A DNA stretch of 21,476 nucleotides from JACQAI01 sp035507915 (lineage in GTDB: Bacteria; Pseudomonadota; Alphaproteobacteria; Elsterales; Elsteraceae). Under the pieces are notes generated by a model. That model was given only the letters and a program-made list of their open reading frames with translations. It was not told where the DNA came from and searched no databases. The stretch covers positions 1-21,476 of the forward strand of contig DATJNS010000294.1 of the NCBI GenBank assembly GCA_035507915.1, in the 5' to 3' direction. Position numbers and translations under genes: made by a program. Below, in pieces: positions 1 through 8,265 of the stretch; position 1 is the first letter of the stretch; every line of letters starts with the position of its first letter.

Positions 1-2904
1 CGCCTCGGCCGCGCGCACGCGCTCGACCAGACCGCGATAGCGCGCGGCGTAGGCGGCATCTTGGTAGTCGACCAGCGCCGCGACCCGCCGCTCGATCAGC
101 TCGTCGAGCGTGCGCGACAGCGCGCGGCCGGGCGGCACGGCCACGTTTGCCGCCACCGTGCGCTCGACCGCGCCGAGGTCGACCGCGGCGCGGCGGCCCC
201 ACAGGAAGGCCTGCTTGTTCATCTCGACCGCGGCGCCGTTGAGCTCGATCGCGCGCTCGATCGAGGCGGCGGTGAGCGGGACCAGGCCCTTCTGGTAGGC
301 GTAGCCGAGCATGAAGAGGTTGGTCGCGATGGCGTCGCCCATCAGCGCGGTGGCGAGCCGCGAGGCGTCGACGAACTCGGCGCGCGTCGCGCCGACCGAC
401 TCGACGATGGCGTGGCGCAACGCGTCGGACGGAAAGGCGAGGTCGGCCTGGCGCGTGAACTCGCCGGTCATCACCTCGTGGGTGTTGACGATCGCGCGCG
501 TCGTGCCGCGGCGCGCCGCCCGCAAGGTCTCGGCGCCGCCCGTCACCACGAGGTCGCAGCCGATCAGCGCGTGCGCGCCGCCGGCGGCGATGCGCACCGT
601 CTTGATGGCATCCGACGCCGCGGCGATGCGCACGTGGCTCATCACCGCGCCGTTCTTCTGCGCCAGGCCGGTCATGTCGAGCACGCCCGCGGCCTTGCCG
701 TCGACATGCGCCGCCATGCCGAGCAGCTGGCCGATCGTGACGACGCCGGTGCCGCCGACGCCGGTCACGACGATGCCGTAGGGCTGCGTGGCGTCGGGCA
801 GCACGGGCTCGGGCAGCGCGGCGAACGGCCCGGCGGCGGCGCGCCGGCCGCGGCGCAGCTGGCCGCCGTGCACCGTGACGAAGCTCGGACAGAAGCCCTT
901 GACGCACGAGAAGTCCTTGTTGCACGACGACTGATCGATCGTGCGCTTGCGGCCGAACTCGGTCTCGAGCGGCGCCACCGCGACGCAGTTCGACTGCACG
1001 CCGCAGTCGCCGCAGCCCTCGCACACCGCCTCGTTGATGACGACGCGCTTGGGCGGATCGACCATCAGCTTGCGCTTGCGCCGACGGCGCTTCTCGGCGG
1101 CGCAGGTCTGGTCGTAGACCAGCACCGTGGTGCCGGCGATCTCGCGCAGCTCGCGCTGCACGCGGTCGAGCTCCTCGCGCGGATAGACCTGGACGCCGGG
1201 CGCGAAGTCGGTGCCGGTCGGGTACTTGTCGGGCTCGTCGGTCACCACGACGACGCGCTGGGCGCCCTCGGCGTGGACCTGGCGGGTGATCAGCGGCACC
1301 GACAGCGGCCCGTCGTGGGCCTGCCCGCCGGTCATCGCGACCGCGTCGTTGTAGAGGATCTTGTACGTGATGTTGACGCCCGACGCGATCGCGGCGCGGA
1401 TCGCGAGCAGGCCGGAATGGAAATAGGTGCCGTCGCCGATGTTCTGGAACACGTGGCCGCGCTTGCTGAAGCGCGCCTCGCCGATCCAGTTGGCGCCTTC
1501 GCCGCCCATCTGGGTGTAGCCGAGGGTCGAGCGGTCCATCAGCTGCGACATCCAGTGGCAGCCGATCCCGGCGTAGCCGCGGCTGCCGTCGGGCACGCGG
1601 GTCGAGCTGTTGTGCGGGCAGCCGGCGCAGAAATACGGCGTGCGCGTCATGCCGACTTCGGCCGGATGGTGCTGCGCCAGCGCCTCGATCTCGCCGAGCC
1701 GGTTGCCGAGCCGCTGGCCGACGCCGCGCGCGACCAGGCGCTGACCGATCACCAGCGCGATGTGGTTGGGGTCGAGCGCGCCGGCCGAGCCGAACAGCCG
1801 CGCGCCCTGCTCGTCGGTCTTGCCGATCACGCGCGGCGCGCCGGGCGTGCCGTAGAGCTGCTCCTTGAGCTGCCACTCGATCAGCCCGCGCTTCTCCTCG
1901 ACGACGATGACGAGGTCGAGACCTTCGGCGAACGTGCGCACGCCGTGGGGCTCGAGCGGCCACGGCATGGCGACCTTGTAGAGCCGGATGCCGAGCTGCG
2001 CGGCGACTGCCTCGTCGATGCCGAGTTCGTCGAGCGCCTGGCGCACGTCGAGGTAGGACTTGCCGGTCGTGACGATGCCGACCCGCGCGACGGCGGAGTT
2101 CATCACGATCTTGTCGAACCGGTTGGCGCGCGCGAAGGCGCGCACCGCGTCGATCTTGAAATTGTGCAGCCGCGCCTCCTGCTCGCGCGGATGCTCGAAG
2201 CGCCGGATGTTGAGGCCGCCCGGCGGCATCTCGAAATCCGTCGGCACGGTCACCTGCACCCGATCGAGGCGTGCGTCGACCGTCGCCGCCGTGCTGATGG
2301 TGTCGTGCACGCATTTGAGCCCGACCCAGCAGCCCGACCAGCGCGACAGCGCCCAGCCCATGAGCCCGAAGTCGAGATACTCCTGGACGCCGGCCGGATT
2401 GAGGATCGGGATCATCGCGTCGACCAGCGCGAACTCGCTCTGATGCGCGGTGGTCGAGGACTCGCAGGTGTGGTCGTCGCCCATCAGCACCAGCACGCCG
2501 CCGTGCGGCGCGGTGCCGGCGAGGTTGCCGTGGCGGAAGGCGTCGCCCGACCGGTCGACCCCGGGGCCCTTGCCGTACCAGATCGCGAACACGCCGTCGT
2601 ACTTGCCTTCGCCCGACAGGTGCGCCTGCTGCGTGCCCCAGATCGCGGTCGCCGCCAGGTCCTCGTTGACGCCCGGCTGGAAGACGATGTTGTGCGCGTC
2701 GAGGAAGCGCTTGGCCTGGGTGAGCTGCTGGTCGTAGGTGCCGAGCGGCGAGCCCCGGTAGCCGCTGATGTAGCCGCCGGTGTCGAGCCCGGCCGCGCGG
2801 TCGCGGGCGTGCTGCATCATCGGCAGGCGCGTGATCGCCTGCGCGCCGGTCAGGAAGACCTTGGTCGCCTCGAGCTTGTAGCGGTCGTCGAGCGAGATCG
2901 GCAT
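1..2904 (-). CDS. Fused indolepyruvate ferredoxin oxidoreductase (IorA-IorB type), C-terminus cut by window edge
   Basis: This gene encodes a thiamine-diphosphate and iron-sulfur enzyme that oxidatively decarboxylates aryl-pyruvates such as indolepyruvate to aryl-acetyl-CoA, a late step of aromatic amino-acid breakdown. The reading frame runs from ATG at 2904 to the window edge without a stop, giving 968 residues. The family is usually about 1150-1190 residues, so roughly 200 are missing. The N-terminus (MPISLDDRYKLEATKVF) and the early GYRGSPLGTYD segment are typical. A CAGCPHN motif lies near residue 426. The TPP-binding region (GDGTYFHSG to NITYKILYNDAVAMTGGQ) spans about 488-530. A ferredoxin-like cysteine cluster (CEGCGDCGVQSNC, then SCNKDFSCVKGFC) lies at about 628-665. 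The IorB-like gamma domain starts near 705 (GIVVTGVGGTGVVTIGQLLG). The Shine-Dalgarno sequence before 2904 is weak; an in-frame GTG lies 18 nt upstream but also lacks one. The gene is divergent from the SDR gene. Confidence 0.95.
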   Translation of the reverse strand, partial: MPISLDDRYKLEATKVFLTGAQAITRLPMMQHARDRAAGLDTGGYISGYRGSPLGTYDQQLTQAKRFLDAHNIVFQPGVNEDLAATAIWGTQQAHLSGEGKYDGVFAIWYGKGPGVDRSGDAFRHGNLAGTAPHGGVLVLMGDDHTCESSTTAHQSEFALVDAMIPILNPAGVQEYLDFGLMGWALSRWSGCWVGLKCVHDTISTAATVDARLDRVQVTVPTDFEMPPGGLNIRRFEHPREQEARLHNFKIDAVRAFARANRFDKIVMNSAVARVGIVTTGKSYLDVRQALDELGIDEAVAAQLGIRLYKVAMPWPLEPHGVRTFAEGLDLVIVVEEKRGLIEWQLKEQLYGTPGAPRVIGKTDEQGARLFGSAGALDPNHIALVIGQRLVARGVGQRLGNRLGEIEALAQHHPAEVGMTRTPYFCAGCPHNSSTRVPDGSRGYAGIGCHWMSQLMDRSTLGYTQMGGEGANWIGEARFSKRGHVFQNIGDGTYFHSGLLAIRAAIASGVNITYKILYNDAVAMTGGQAHDGPLSVPLITRQVHAEGAQRVVVVTDEPDKYPTGTDFAPGVQVYPREELDRVQRELREIAGTTVLVYDQTCAAEKRRRRKRKLMVDPPKRVVINEAVCEGCGDCGVQSNCVAVAPLETEFGRKRTIDQSSCNKDFSCVKGFCPSFVTVHGGQLRRGRRAAAGPFAALPEPVLPDATQPYGIVVTGVGGTGVVTIGQLLGMAAHVDGKAAGVLDMTGLAQKNGAVMSHVRIAAASDAIKTVRIAAGGAHALIGCDLVVTGGAETLRAARRGTTRAIVNTHEVMTGEFTRQADLAFPSDALRHAIVESVGATRAEFVDASRLATALMGDAIATNLFMLGYAYQKGLVPLTAASIERAIELNGAAVEMNKQAFLWGRRAAVDLGAVERTVAANVAVPPGRALSRTLDELIERRVAALVDYQDAAYAARYRGLVERVRAAEA

Positions 2905-2935
2905 GACATCGATTCTTAACACGAGGCGGCGTGGG

Positions 2936-2998
2936 TGACACCCCCCACCCAGATGACACCCCCACCCCGACCCTCCCCCTGGAGGGGGCAGGGGGCTA
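2936..2998. repeat. C-rich intergenic repeat with imperfect palindrome
   Basis: The spacer between the divergent oxidoreductase genes holds two tandem copies of a TGACACCCCC-ACCC unit (starting about 2937 and 2955). A C-tract/G-tract palindrome follows at about 2971-2995, with CCCTCCCCC pairing with GGGGGCAGGG across a short TGGA loop with one bulge. From general knowledge, this pattern resembles a common REP-like intergenic repeat of GC-rich Proteobacteria. It ends some 25 nt before the ribosome binding site of the SDR gene, so it may also shape that leader. Confidence 0.55.
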
Positions 2999-3040
2999 GT
3001 CTGGACGCGACGGCAGCCGGCGGGTGGAGGAGGGACGGCG

Positions 3041-3814
3041 ATGGCGGGACTGTTCGATCTGAGCGGCAAGGTGGCGGTCGTCACCGGCTCGTCGAAGGGC
3101 ATCGGACGGGCGATCGCCGAGCAGCTCGCCGTCGCCGGCGCCAAGGTCGTGGTGTCGAGCCGCAAGGCGCCGCTGTGCGACGAGGTCGTCGCGGCGATCC
3201 GCGGCGCCGGCGGCGAGGCGGTCGCGATCCCGTGCAACATCGGCCACAAGGATCAGCTGCAGGCGCTGGTCGACGGCACGCTCGAGCAGTGGGGGCGCCT
3301 CGACATCCTGGTGTGCAACGCGGCGGTCAACCCGTTCTACGGCTCGCTGTCGAAGATTCCCGACGACGCCTTCGACCGCATCATGGGCTCGAACGTGCGC
3401 TCCAACCACTGGCTGTGCCAGATGGCGTTGCCGCACATCGCCGCGGCCGGCGGCGGCAGCGTGATCATCGTCTCGAGCATCGGCGGGCTGCGCGGCAGCG
3501 CCACGCTCGGCACCTACGCGATCTCCAAGGCGGCCGACTTCCAGCTCGGGCGCAACCTCGCGGTCGAGTGGGGCGCCCGCAACGTCACGGTCAACTGCAT
3601 CGCGCCCGGCCTGGTGCGCACCGATTTCGCGCGCGCCCTGTGGGAGGATCCCGAGCGCCTCGCGCGCACCCTCAAGGCGTCGCCGCTCGGCCGCATTGGT
3701 GAGCCGATCGACATCGCCGGCACCGCTGTGTTCCTCGCCTCGGCGGCGGCGCGCTTCATGACGGGGCAGGTGCTGGTCGCCGACGGCGGGGTGACGATCA
3801 CCGGCGGCGGCTGA
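3041..3814 (+). CDS. SDR family NAD(P)-dependent oxidoreductase
   Basis: The product is a 257-residue classical short-chain dehydrogenase/reductase that oxidises or reduces an alcohol/ketone pair with NAD(P); the substrate is unknown. The cofactor glycine motif TGSSKGIG is at residues 15-22, the NAAV motif at 93-96, the active-site Asn at 118, the catalytic Ser at 146 and the YxxxK pair at Y159/K163. The C-terminus has the usual MTGQVLVADGG motif. Length and all catalytic residues are normal. The start is fixed by a strong GGAGGAGGGA Shine-Dalgarno sequence ending about 6 nt before ATG 3041. The gene converges on the response regulator to its right, with 12 nt between the stop codons and no hairpin terminator. 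Confidence 0.93.
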   Translation: MAGLFDLSGKVAVVTGSSKGIGRAIAEQLAVAGAKVVVSSRKAPLCDEVVAAIRGAGGEAVAIPCNIGHKDQLQALVDGTLEQWGRLDILVCNAAVNPFYGSLSKIPDDAFDRIMGSNVRSNHWLCQMALPHIAAAGGGSVIIVSSIGGLRGSATLGTYAISKAADFQLGRNLAVEWGARNVTVNCIAPGLVRTDFARALWEDPERLARTLKASPLGRIGEPIDIAGTAVFLASAAARFMTGQVLVADGGVTITGGG

Positions 3815-3826
3815 GCGGCGGTCGCC

Positions 3827-4225
3827 TCAATTCGGCTGGGACCGGGCGGCGTGACCCAGCCCGAGCTGGCGCTCGATGGTCGCCAGCAGCGCGGGTACGC
3901 GGGTCGGCTTGGCGACGAACTCGCCGAACCCCGTCAGGTCGACCTCGGCGGGCGCCGGGTGGCCGCTGGTCAGGATGACGCGCAGACCGGGATGGCGGCG
4001 GTGGGCTTCGCGGACCAGCGCGATGCCGTCGAGCCGGCCCGGCAGCACGACGTCGACCACCGCCAGATCGATCACGCGGTCGTGCTCCTCGAGCAAGGCC
4101 AGCCCTTCGGCGCCCGAGGCGGCCGAGAGCACGTTGTAGTCGGCGTCGTCGATTGCTCTGGCGAGCGCCATCCGCACCAAGGGGTCGTCTTCGATCAGGG
4201 CGATCGTCGGCCGGTCGGCTCTCAC
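3827..4225 (-). CDS. Receiver-only response regulator (CheY-like), 132 aa
   Basis: This is a single phosphoacceptor (REC) domain with no output domain. The acidic pocket is E12/D13/D14, the phosphoacceptor is D58 (in VVDVVLPG), the switch Thr is T86 (LTSGHP) and the conserved Lys is K106 (AKP). All residues needed for phosphorylation are present, so it should be able to accept phosphate. Such stand-alone receivers act by protein contact or in phosphorelays; the partner cannot be named from this window. The start is GTG at 4225 with GAGGG about 10 nt upstream. It lies 128 nt downstream of a second receiver-only gene on the same strand and may share its transcript. The two proteins are clearly different in sequence, so this is not a recent tandem duplication. 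Confidence 0.9.
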   Translation of the reverse strand: MRADRPTIALIEDDPLVRMALARAIDDADYNVLSAASGAEGLALLEEHDRVIDLAVVDVVLPGRLDGIALVREAHRRHPGLRVILTSGHPAPAEVDLTGFGEFVAKPTRVPALLATIERQLGLGHAARSQPN

Positions 4226-4353
4226 GGTATCGGCCCTCTGTTTCGCGCGGCTCGCTTGGATTCCCGTTGATTGGTTAACGACGCCGTCACGCCGAAGTTG
4301 CGGTGCGCGCCGCGACCGCCTGCAGACGAGACGACACGGCTACGTCGTTGCGT

Positions 4354-4755
4354 CTATGCGCGTCGGTCGGGCTGTCGCGGTGCATGCGCCGGCTCGATCC
4401 GCAACCGGGCGTGGATCGTCTCGACCAGCGAGCCGAGATCGAACGGCTTCTCGAACACCGGCGCGTCGAGCCGGCCCTCTTTGATCAAGCCCGGGTAACC
4501 CGACATGAAGATGACAGGGAGCCTCGGCCGCCGTACCCGCGCCATCATCGACAGTGCGATGCCGTGCGGCTGGCCCGCCGGCATGTGGATGTCGGCGAGC
4601 AGCAGGTCGAGCCGATGGCCCGACTCCAGATGGCGCAGCGCCTCGAGGCTGTCGGCCGCGCGAATGACCTCGAAGTCGGCCTCCCGCAGGCACCGATCGA
4701 GCGCGAACGCGAACGTCGGATCATCCTCGACGACGAGGATCGTGCGGCCGCTCAT
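4354..4755 (-). CDS. Receiver-only response regulator, 133 aa, translationally coupled to MlaC-like gene
   Basis: This is a second single REC domain. It has the acidic pair D11/D12 (VVEDDP), phosphoacceptor D55 (LLADIHMP), Ser85 at the switch position (FMSGYPG) and K103 (EKPFD). The MSGYPG motif with the insert 'GQPHG' after the phosphoacceptor loop resembles the receiver domains of alphaproteobacterial hybrid kinases and FixJ-like regulators. About 20 residues after the domain are rich in Arg and Pro and look disordered. Its ATG overlaps the stop codon of the MlaC-like gene in an ATGA arrangement (4752-4755), so translation of the two is probably coupled. No kinase or output regulator is encoded nearby. 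Assignment to the REC family is sure; the pathway is unknown. Confidence 0.9.
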   Translation of the reverse strand: MSGRTILVVEDDPTFAFALDRCLREADFEVIRAADSLEALRHLESGHRLDLLLADIHMPAGQPHGIALSMMARVRRPRLPVIFMSGYPGLIKEGRLDAPVFEKPFDLGSLVETIHARLRIEPAHAPRQPDRRA

Positions 4756-5420
4756 GGCGCCCTCGCGGCGCCGGCGATCTTTTCCTGGAGCGCGCCGACC
4801 AGGGCGTCGAGGCGGCCGCCGTTGCGCCGCAGGAAGGCGCCGAAATCGGCGGCCAGCACATGGCCCAGGCTGACCGCCTCGGCTGCGACGTCGACGATCC
4901 GGTAGCCGCCGTCGTCGCCGCGATGGAGCGCGATGAGCACGGCGTTCGGCGGCCCATCCGTCGACACCAGGTCGACGCGCACGCGGGCGATGCCGTCGGC
5001 GCCGTCGCCGGCCGATCCCGGCGGCGGCTCCACCATGCGGGCGGGGCCGAACTTGAGATCGCCGGCATGCTCGAGCGGGCCGACATAGCTGGTGATCAGG
5101 AACGTCTCGAAGGTGACCAGGAACTGGGTCTGTTGGGCGGGAGCGACCAACCGCCAGGTGGCACCGACGCTGTTGCGGCCCATCTGGGCGACGTCGAAGT
5201 AGCGGGTGAACACCAACCGCAGGCGCTCCGCGCGTGTCGGGACGGCGTCGGCCGGCGTCGCCAGCGCCGCCACGGTATCGTGCAGCGCGGCGTCGACGAT
5301 CTGCACGGGCGTGTTCGTTGATGCGCCGTCCGGCGGCGTCGACGCGCGCGCGGCAAGCGGAACAGCAATGAGCAGCGCCGCGAGCGCGCGCGCCCGGCCG
5401 TGTGACCCCACCCGTGTCAT
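4752..5420 (-). CDS. MlaC/Ttg2D-like periplasmic phospholipid-binding protein
   Basis: The 222-residue product has an N-terminal signal peptide: basic residues, a hydrophobic core at about 11-24, and likely cleavage after ARA at residue 26. The mature part matches the MlaC/Ttg2D (toluene-tolerance) family: a conserved segment (VFTRYFDVAQMGRNSVGATWR) around 69-90, an aromatic helix (FLVTFETFLITSYVGPLE) around 99-116, and a C-terminal YRIVDVAAEAVSLG segment. MlaC proteins shuttle phospholipids through the periplasm between outer and inner membrane complexes. A TGAGGATAAA sequence directly before ATG 5420 provides the ribosome binding site. The usual mlaEFD permease genes are absent; the partner gene is instead a response regulator overlapping by 4 nt. 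The family call is secure, but the exact lipid cargo is not. Confidence 0.87.
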   Translation of the reverse strand: MTRVGSHGRARALAALLIAVPLAARASTPPDGASTNTPVQIVDAALHDTVAALATPADAVPTRAERLRLVFTRYFDVAQMGRNSVGATWRLVAPAQQTQFLVTFETFLITSYVGPLEHAGDLKFGPARMVEPPPGSAGDGADGIARVRVDLVSTDGPPNAVLIALHRGDDGGYRIVDVAAEAVSLGHVLAADFGAFLRRNGGRLDALVGALQEKIAGAARAP

Positions 5421-5705
5421 TTTATCCTCACGCCGGTGTCACAGGCGAAACACCCCGAGGATCGTACGCGTTGCGCGGAATCATCCCTTAGGCGAACGCG
5501 GCTATCGGCGGATCACCCGGTAAGCCGATCAGCGGCGATGGAGACCGCGCGTCGACCTAGGCGCTCTGGCGCACGCGCGCGATACGACCGGACGAACCAG
5601 CCGCGCTAATGCGTCCGCGCCAATTTGCCGTTTCTTAACGATGGCGGCGGAGAGTGCCGGCGCGCGGCGTGGTCGGCCGCGCGCATCACGAGGACCGGCG
5701 CGCGC
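5421..5705. other. Divergent intergenic region, 285 nt
   Basis: This spacer separates the MlaC-like gene (minus) from the TPR-methyltransferase gene (plus), so it must hold promoters for both. No convincing -35/-10 pair was seen. An imperfect hairpin is visible: GCTATCGGC (5501-5509) pairs with GCCGATCAGC (5524-5533) with one bulged base, but no T-tract follows. An open frame with a TTG at 5625 enters the methyltransferase gene, but it lacks a ribosome binding site and looks non-coding before 5706. Confidence 0.5.
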
Positions 5706-7031
5706 ATGGAGGGTTCGGTCGACGAGGTGCTGGCGCAGGCCTTCGGGCATTACCGTGCCGGCGAGGTGGCGCGCGCCGTCGCGCTGTTCCAGGAGGTGCT
5801 GCAGCGCGAGCCGACCAATCCGCTCGCCAACCATCAACTCGGGCTCCTGGCGTTCCAGACCGGCCAGACCGCGCTGGCCGCCCGTCTGTTCGAGCAGGCG
5901 GTCGCGGGCGAGCCGAACGAACCCGAATATCACAACAATCTGGGCGTGACCTTGAACGCGCTCGGTCAGTCGGCCGCGGCGCGCACGGCGTTCGAGCGCG
6001 CCGTCGCGCTCAAGCCCGACTACGCCCACGCGCTCAACAATCTGGGCTCGGTGCACGAGGCCGAGGGCGGGCTCGATGCGGCGATCGAGGCCTATCGGCG
6101 CGCCCTCGCGATCGATCCGGGCTTCGTCGAGGCGCGCGACAATCTCGACCTCGCGTGCAGCAAGCTGGTGCCGCAGTGGCACTTCCCGATGATGCACGAT
6201 GCGCCGCGCAACCAGGCCTACGACCGCGCGCTGCGGCGCGCCGCGCCCGGTCGGCACGTGCTCGACATCGGCACCGGCGCCGGGCTGCTCGCCATGATGG
6301 CGGCGCGCGCCGGCGCGCGCCGCGTCACCACCTGCGAGGCGGTGCCGCAGATCGCCGCGCGCGCCCGCGCGGTGATCGAGCTGAACGGTCTCGCCGACCG
6401 CATCGCGCTGCACGCCAAGCGCTCCGACCAGCTCCTGGTCGGCGACGACCTGCCCGACCGCGCCGATCTCCTGGTGACCGAGACATTCGCCAGCGGTGCC
6501 TTGTCCGAGCACGTGCTGCCGACCTTGGAGCACGCGCGCGCGCGGCTGCTGACGGAAGACGCCGTGATCATCCCGCGCGCCGCCGCGACGCGCGGCTACC
6601 TCGCCGGCGGGCCGGCGCTCGAAGCGCAGTTCTTCGTGCACGCGGCGGCCGGCTTCGACGTGTCGCCGTTCAACGCGCTGGCGCCGCACAAGCTCGGCAT
6701 GCATCTCGACCGCGTGCCGCACGACGTGCTGTCGGACGACGTCGAGCTGTTCCGCTTCGACCTGACGCAACCGCGCTTCGCGCCCGAGCGGAAGCTCATC
6801 GAGGTGCCGGTGCGCCGCGCCGGCCGCTGCATCGGCGTCGCGCAGTGGCTCGCGCTCGAGCTCGACGCCGACACGCGCTACGACAACCGGCCGCGCGCCG
6901 ACGCCGGCGCCAACGGCTGGATGCACGTGCTCTACCGCTTTCCCGAGCCGCTCGAGCTCGCCTCCGGCAGCGTCGTGCGCCTGCTCGCCAGCCACACGCT
7001 GACCGCCATGACGGTCGCGCTCGCACCCTAG
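5706..7031 (+). CDS. TPR-repeat protein fused to PRMT-like class I methyltransferase
   Basis: This 441-residue two-domain protein has about four TPR helical repeats at residues 4-150, visible as repeated LGxxxxxxGxxxxAxxxFExAVxxxP patterns. A SAM-dependent methyltransferase domain starts near 160. Its motif I is VLDIGTGAGLLAMMAARAG (185-203), the acidic ribose contact is E211 in TCEA, and TETFASGALSEHVLP (258-272) resembles the double-Glu loop of protein arginine methyltransferases (E259, E268). The segment just before the fold (MMHDAPRNQAYDRALRRA) also resembles PRMT7/PRMT9, and PRMT9 likewise carries N-terminal TPRs. Protein arginine methylation is therefore the best guess, though unproved. 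The start at ATG 5706 is chosen for the AGGA upstream and the absence of plausible coding sequence before it. Confidence 0.85.
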   Translation: MEGSVDEVLAQAFGHYRAGEVARAVALFQEVLQREPTNPLANHQLGLLAFQTGQTALAARLFEQAVAGEPNEPEYHNNLGVTLNALGQSAAARTAFERAVALKPDYAHALNNLGSVHEAEGGLDAAIEAYRRALAIDPGFVEARDNLDLACSKLVPQWHFPMMHDAPRNQAYDRALRRAAPGRHVLDIGTGAGLLAMMAARAGARRVTTCEAVPQIAARARAVIELNGLADRIALHAKRSDQLLVGDDLPDRADLLVTETFASGALSEHVLPTLEHARARLLTEDAVIIPRAAATRGYLAGGPALEAQFFVHAAAGFDVSPFNALAPHKLGMHLDRVPHDVLSDDVELFRFDLTQPRFAPERKLIEVPVRRAGRCIGVAQWLALELDADTRYDNRPRADAGANGWMHVLYRFPEPLELASGSVVRLLASHTLTAMTVALAP

Positions 7032-7049
7032 CGCTGGTTTCGCGGAGCG

Positions 7050-7081
7050 CTCGACGCGGACGCCCGGGGGCGCGCTATACT
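7050..7081 (+). promoter_or_regulatory. Possible sigma-70-type promoter for the amidohydrolase gene
   Basis: A TATACT hexamer at 7076-7081 matches the -10 consensus in five of six positions. A weak -35-like CTCGAC/TCGACG lies 18-20 nt upstream (7050-7056). Transcription would start near 7088 and give a leader of about 30 nt before ATG 7117. It would also leave the upstream in-frame ATG at 7093 almost at the transcript end, which supports 7117 as the true start. Confidence 0.4.
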
Positions 7082-7116
7082 GGGCGGAAGCCATGCGCCG
7101 CGACGGGGGGAAGGGC

Positions 7117-8262
7117 ATGAAATACGAGGTCATCTCGGCCGACTGCCATGTCGACTTGATCTGGCTGCCGCCCGATCTGTTCACGTCGAACGCCCGCGCG
7201 GCGCTCAAGGACCGCATGCCCTGCGTCACCGACGGGCCCAAGGGCAAGCAGTGGGTGTCGAAGAACGGCGCCTATTTCGGGCTGATGAACGGCATGGGCT
7301 CGGCCGGCCGCGAATATGTGCCCGGCGTCATCCACCGCTCCGACCGCATGGCCTCGACCGGGCTCTACGACGACGGCAAGAAGGGCATCCGGCGCCTGAC
7401 CGACCCCGACCTCAGGATCAAGGACCAGGATCGCGACGGCGTGCAGGGCGAGGTGCTCTACGGCATCCTGGGCGCCAGCATGCGGCTCAACGACGCCGAG
7501 GCCGCCAACGAGATGCTGCGCATCTACAACGAGTGGCTGGCCGCCTTCTGCGGCAGCCATCCGGAGCGCTTCGCCGGGCTCGCCTGCATTCCGAGCCAGG
7601 ACATGGAGGGCGCGGTCGCCGAGATCAAGCGCGTCGCCAAGGAGGGCAAGGTGCGCGGGCTCGACGTCGCCAACCGGCGCGGCATGACGCCCTTGTGGGA
7701 CCCGTGGTGGAACCCGATGTGGGACGCCGCCGCCGAGGCCGGGCTGCCGGTGCATTTCCACACCGTCGGCGGCGCGCTGCCCGACTACGCCAAGCTCCCG
7801 CCCAAGGTCGGGCGCGCCGCGCACGCGGTGCACATCTCGAGCTTCCAGATGCACATGGCCGAGCTGCTGATGTCGGTGATCTTCGCCGGCGTGCTCGAGC
7901 ATCGCCCGACCCTCAAGCTGGTGATCGGCGAGAGCGGCACCGGCTGGATCCCCTACGTGCTCGATCACATGGATCTCGAGTGGGAGGACCAGTACAAGGA
8001 CCTCGATCTCAAAATGAAGCCGAGCGAGTACTGGCGGCGCCAGTGCTACGCGACCTACCAGAGCGACCGCATCGGCGTGAAGCTGCTCGACGACATCGGC
8101 GTCGACAACGTGATGTGGGGCTCGGACTTCCCGCATCCCGACGGCATCTGGCCCGACTCGCAGGAGTACATCCAGCGCGAGCTCGGCCACCTGCCCGAGC
8201 CCGTGCGTCGCAAGGTCGTGCGCGACAACGCCGCCAAGCTCTACGGCTTCAAGGTGAATTGA
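7117..8262 (+). CDS. Amidohydrolase_2 family metal-dependent hydrolase/decarboxylase
   Basis: The 381-residue TIM-barrel enzyme belongs to the amidohydrolase_2 family (ACMSD/gamma-resorcylate decarboxylase relatives). The family hydrolyses or decarboxylates small acids; the substrate here is unknown. The N-terminal metal motif is DCHVD (residues 9-13), where the second His of the classic DxHxH is replaced by Asp. Further likely ligands are H213/H215 (VHFHTVGG), E272 (GESGTGWIPY) and D337 (GSDFPHPDG). The length is normal. ATG 7117 is chosen over 7093 because GGGGGAAGGG lies directly upstream and a good -10 box sits at 7076. The D-2-hydroxyacid dehydrogenase follows 141 nt downstream on the same strand, separated by a long hairpin repeat. 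Confidence 0.88.
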   Translation: MKYEVISADCHVDLIWLPPDLFTSNARAALKDRMPCVTDGPKGKQWVSKNGAYFGLMNGMGSAGREYVPGVIHRSDRMASTGLYDDGKKGIRRLTDPDLRIKDQDRDGVQGEVLYGILGASMRLNDAEAANEMLRIYNEWLAAFCGSHPERFAGLACIPSQDMEGAVAEIKRVAKEGKVRGLDVANRRGMTPLWDPWWNPMWDAAAEAGLPVHFHTVGGALPDYAKLPPKVGRAAHAVHISSFQMHMAELLMSVIFAGVLEHRPTLKLVIGESGTGWIPYVLDHMDLEWEDQYKDLDLKMKPSEYWRRQCYATYQSDRIGVKLLDDIGVDNVMWGSDFPHPDGIWPDSQEYIQRELGHLPEPVRRKVVRDNAAKLYGFKVN

Positions 8263-8265
8263 GTT

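Noticed and set aside
61..2919. A 952-codon open frame on the plus strand
   Set aside because: It is antisense to the indolepyruvate oxidoreductase gene, whose protein has clear family motifs. The plus frame gives an Arg/His/Asp-rich translation with no family signature, as expected from GC-rich antisense shadows.
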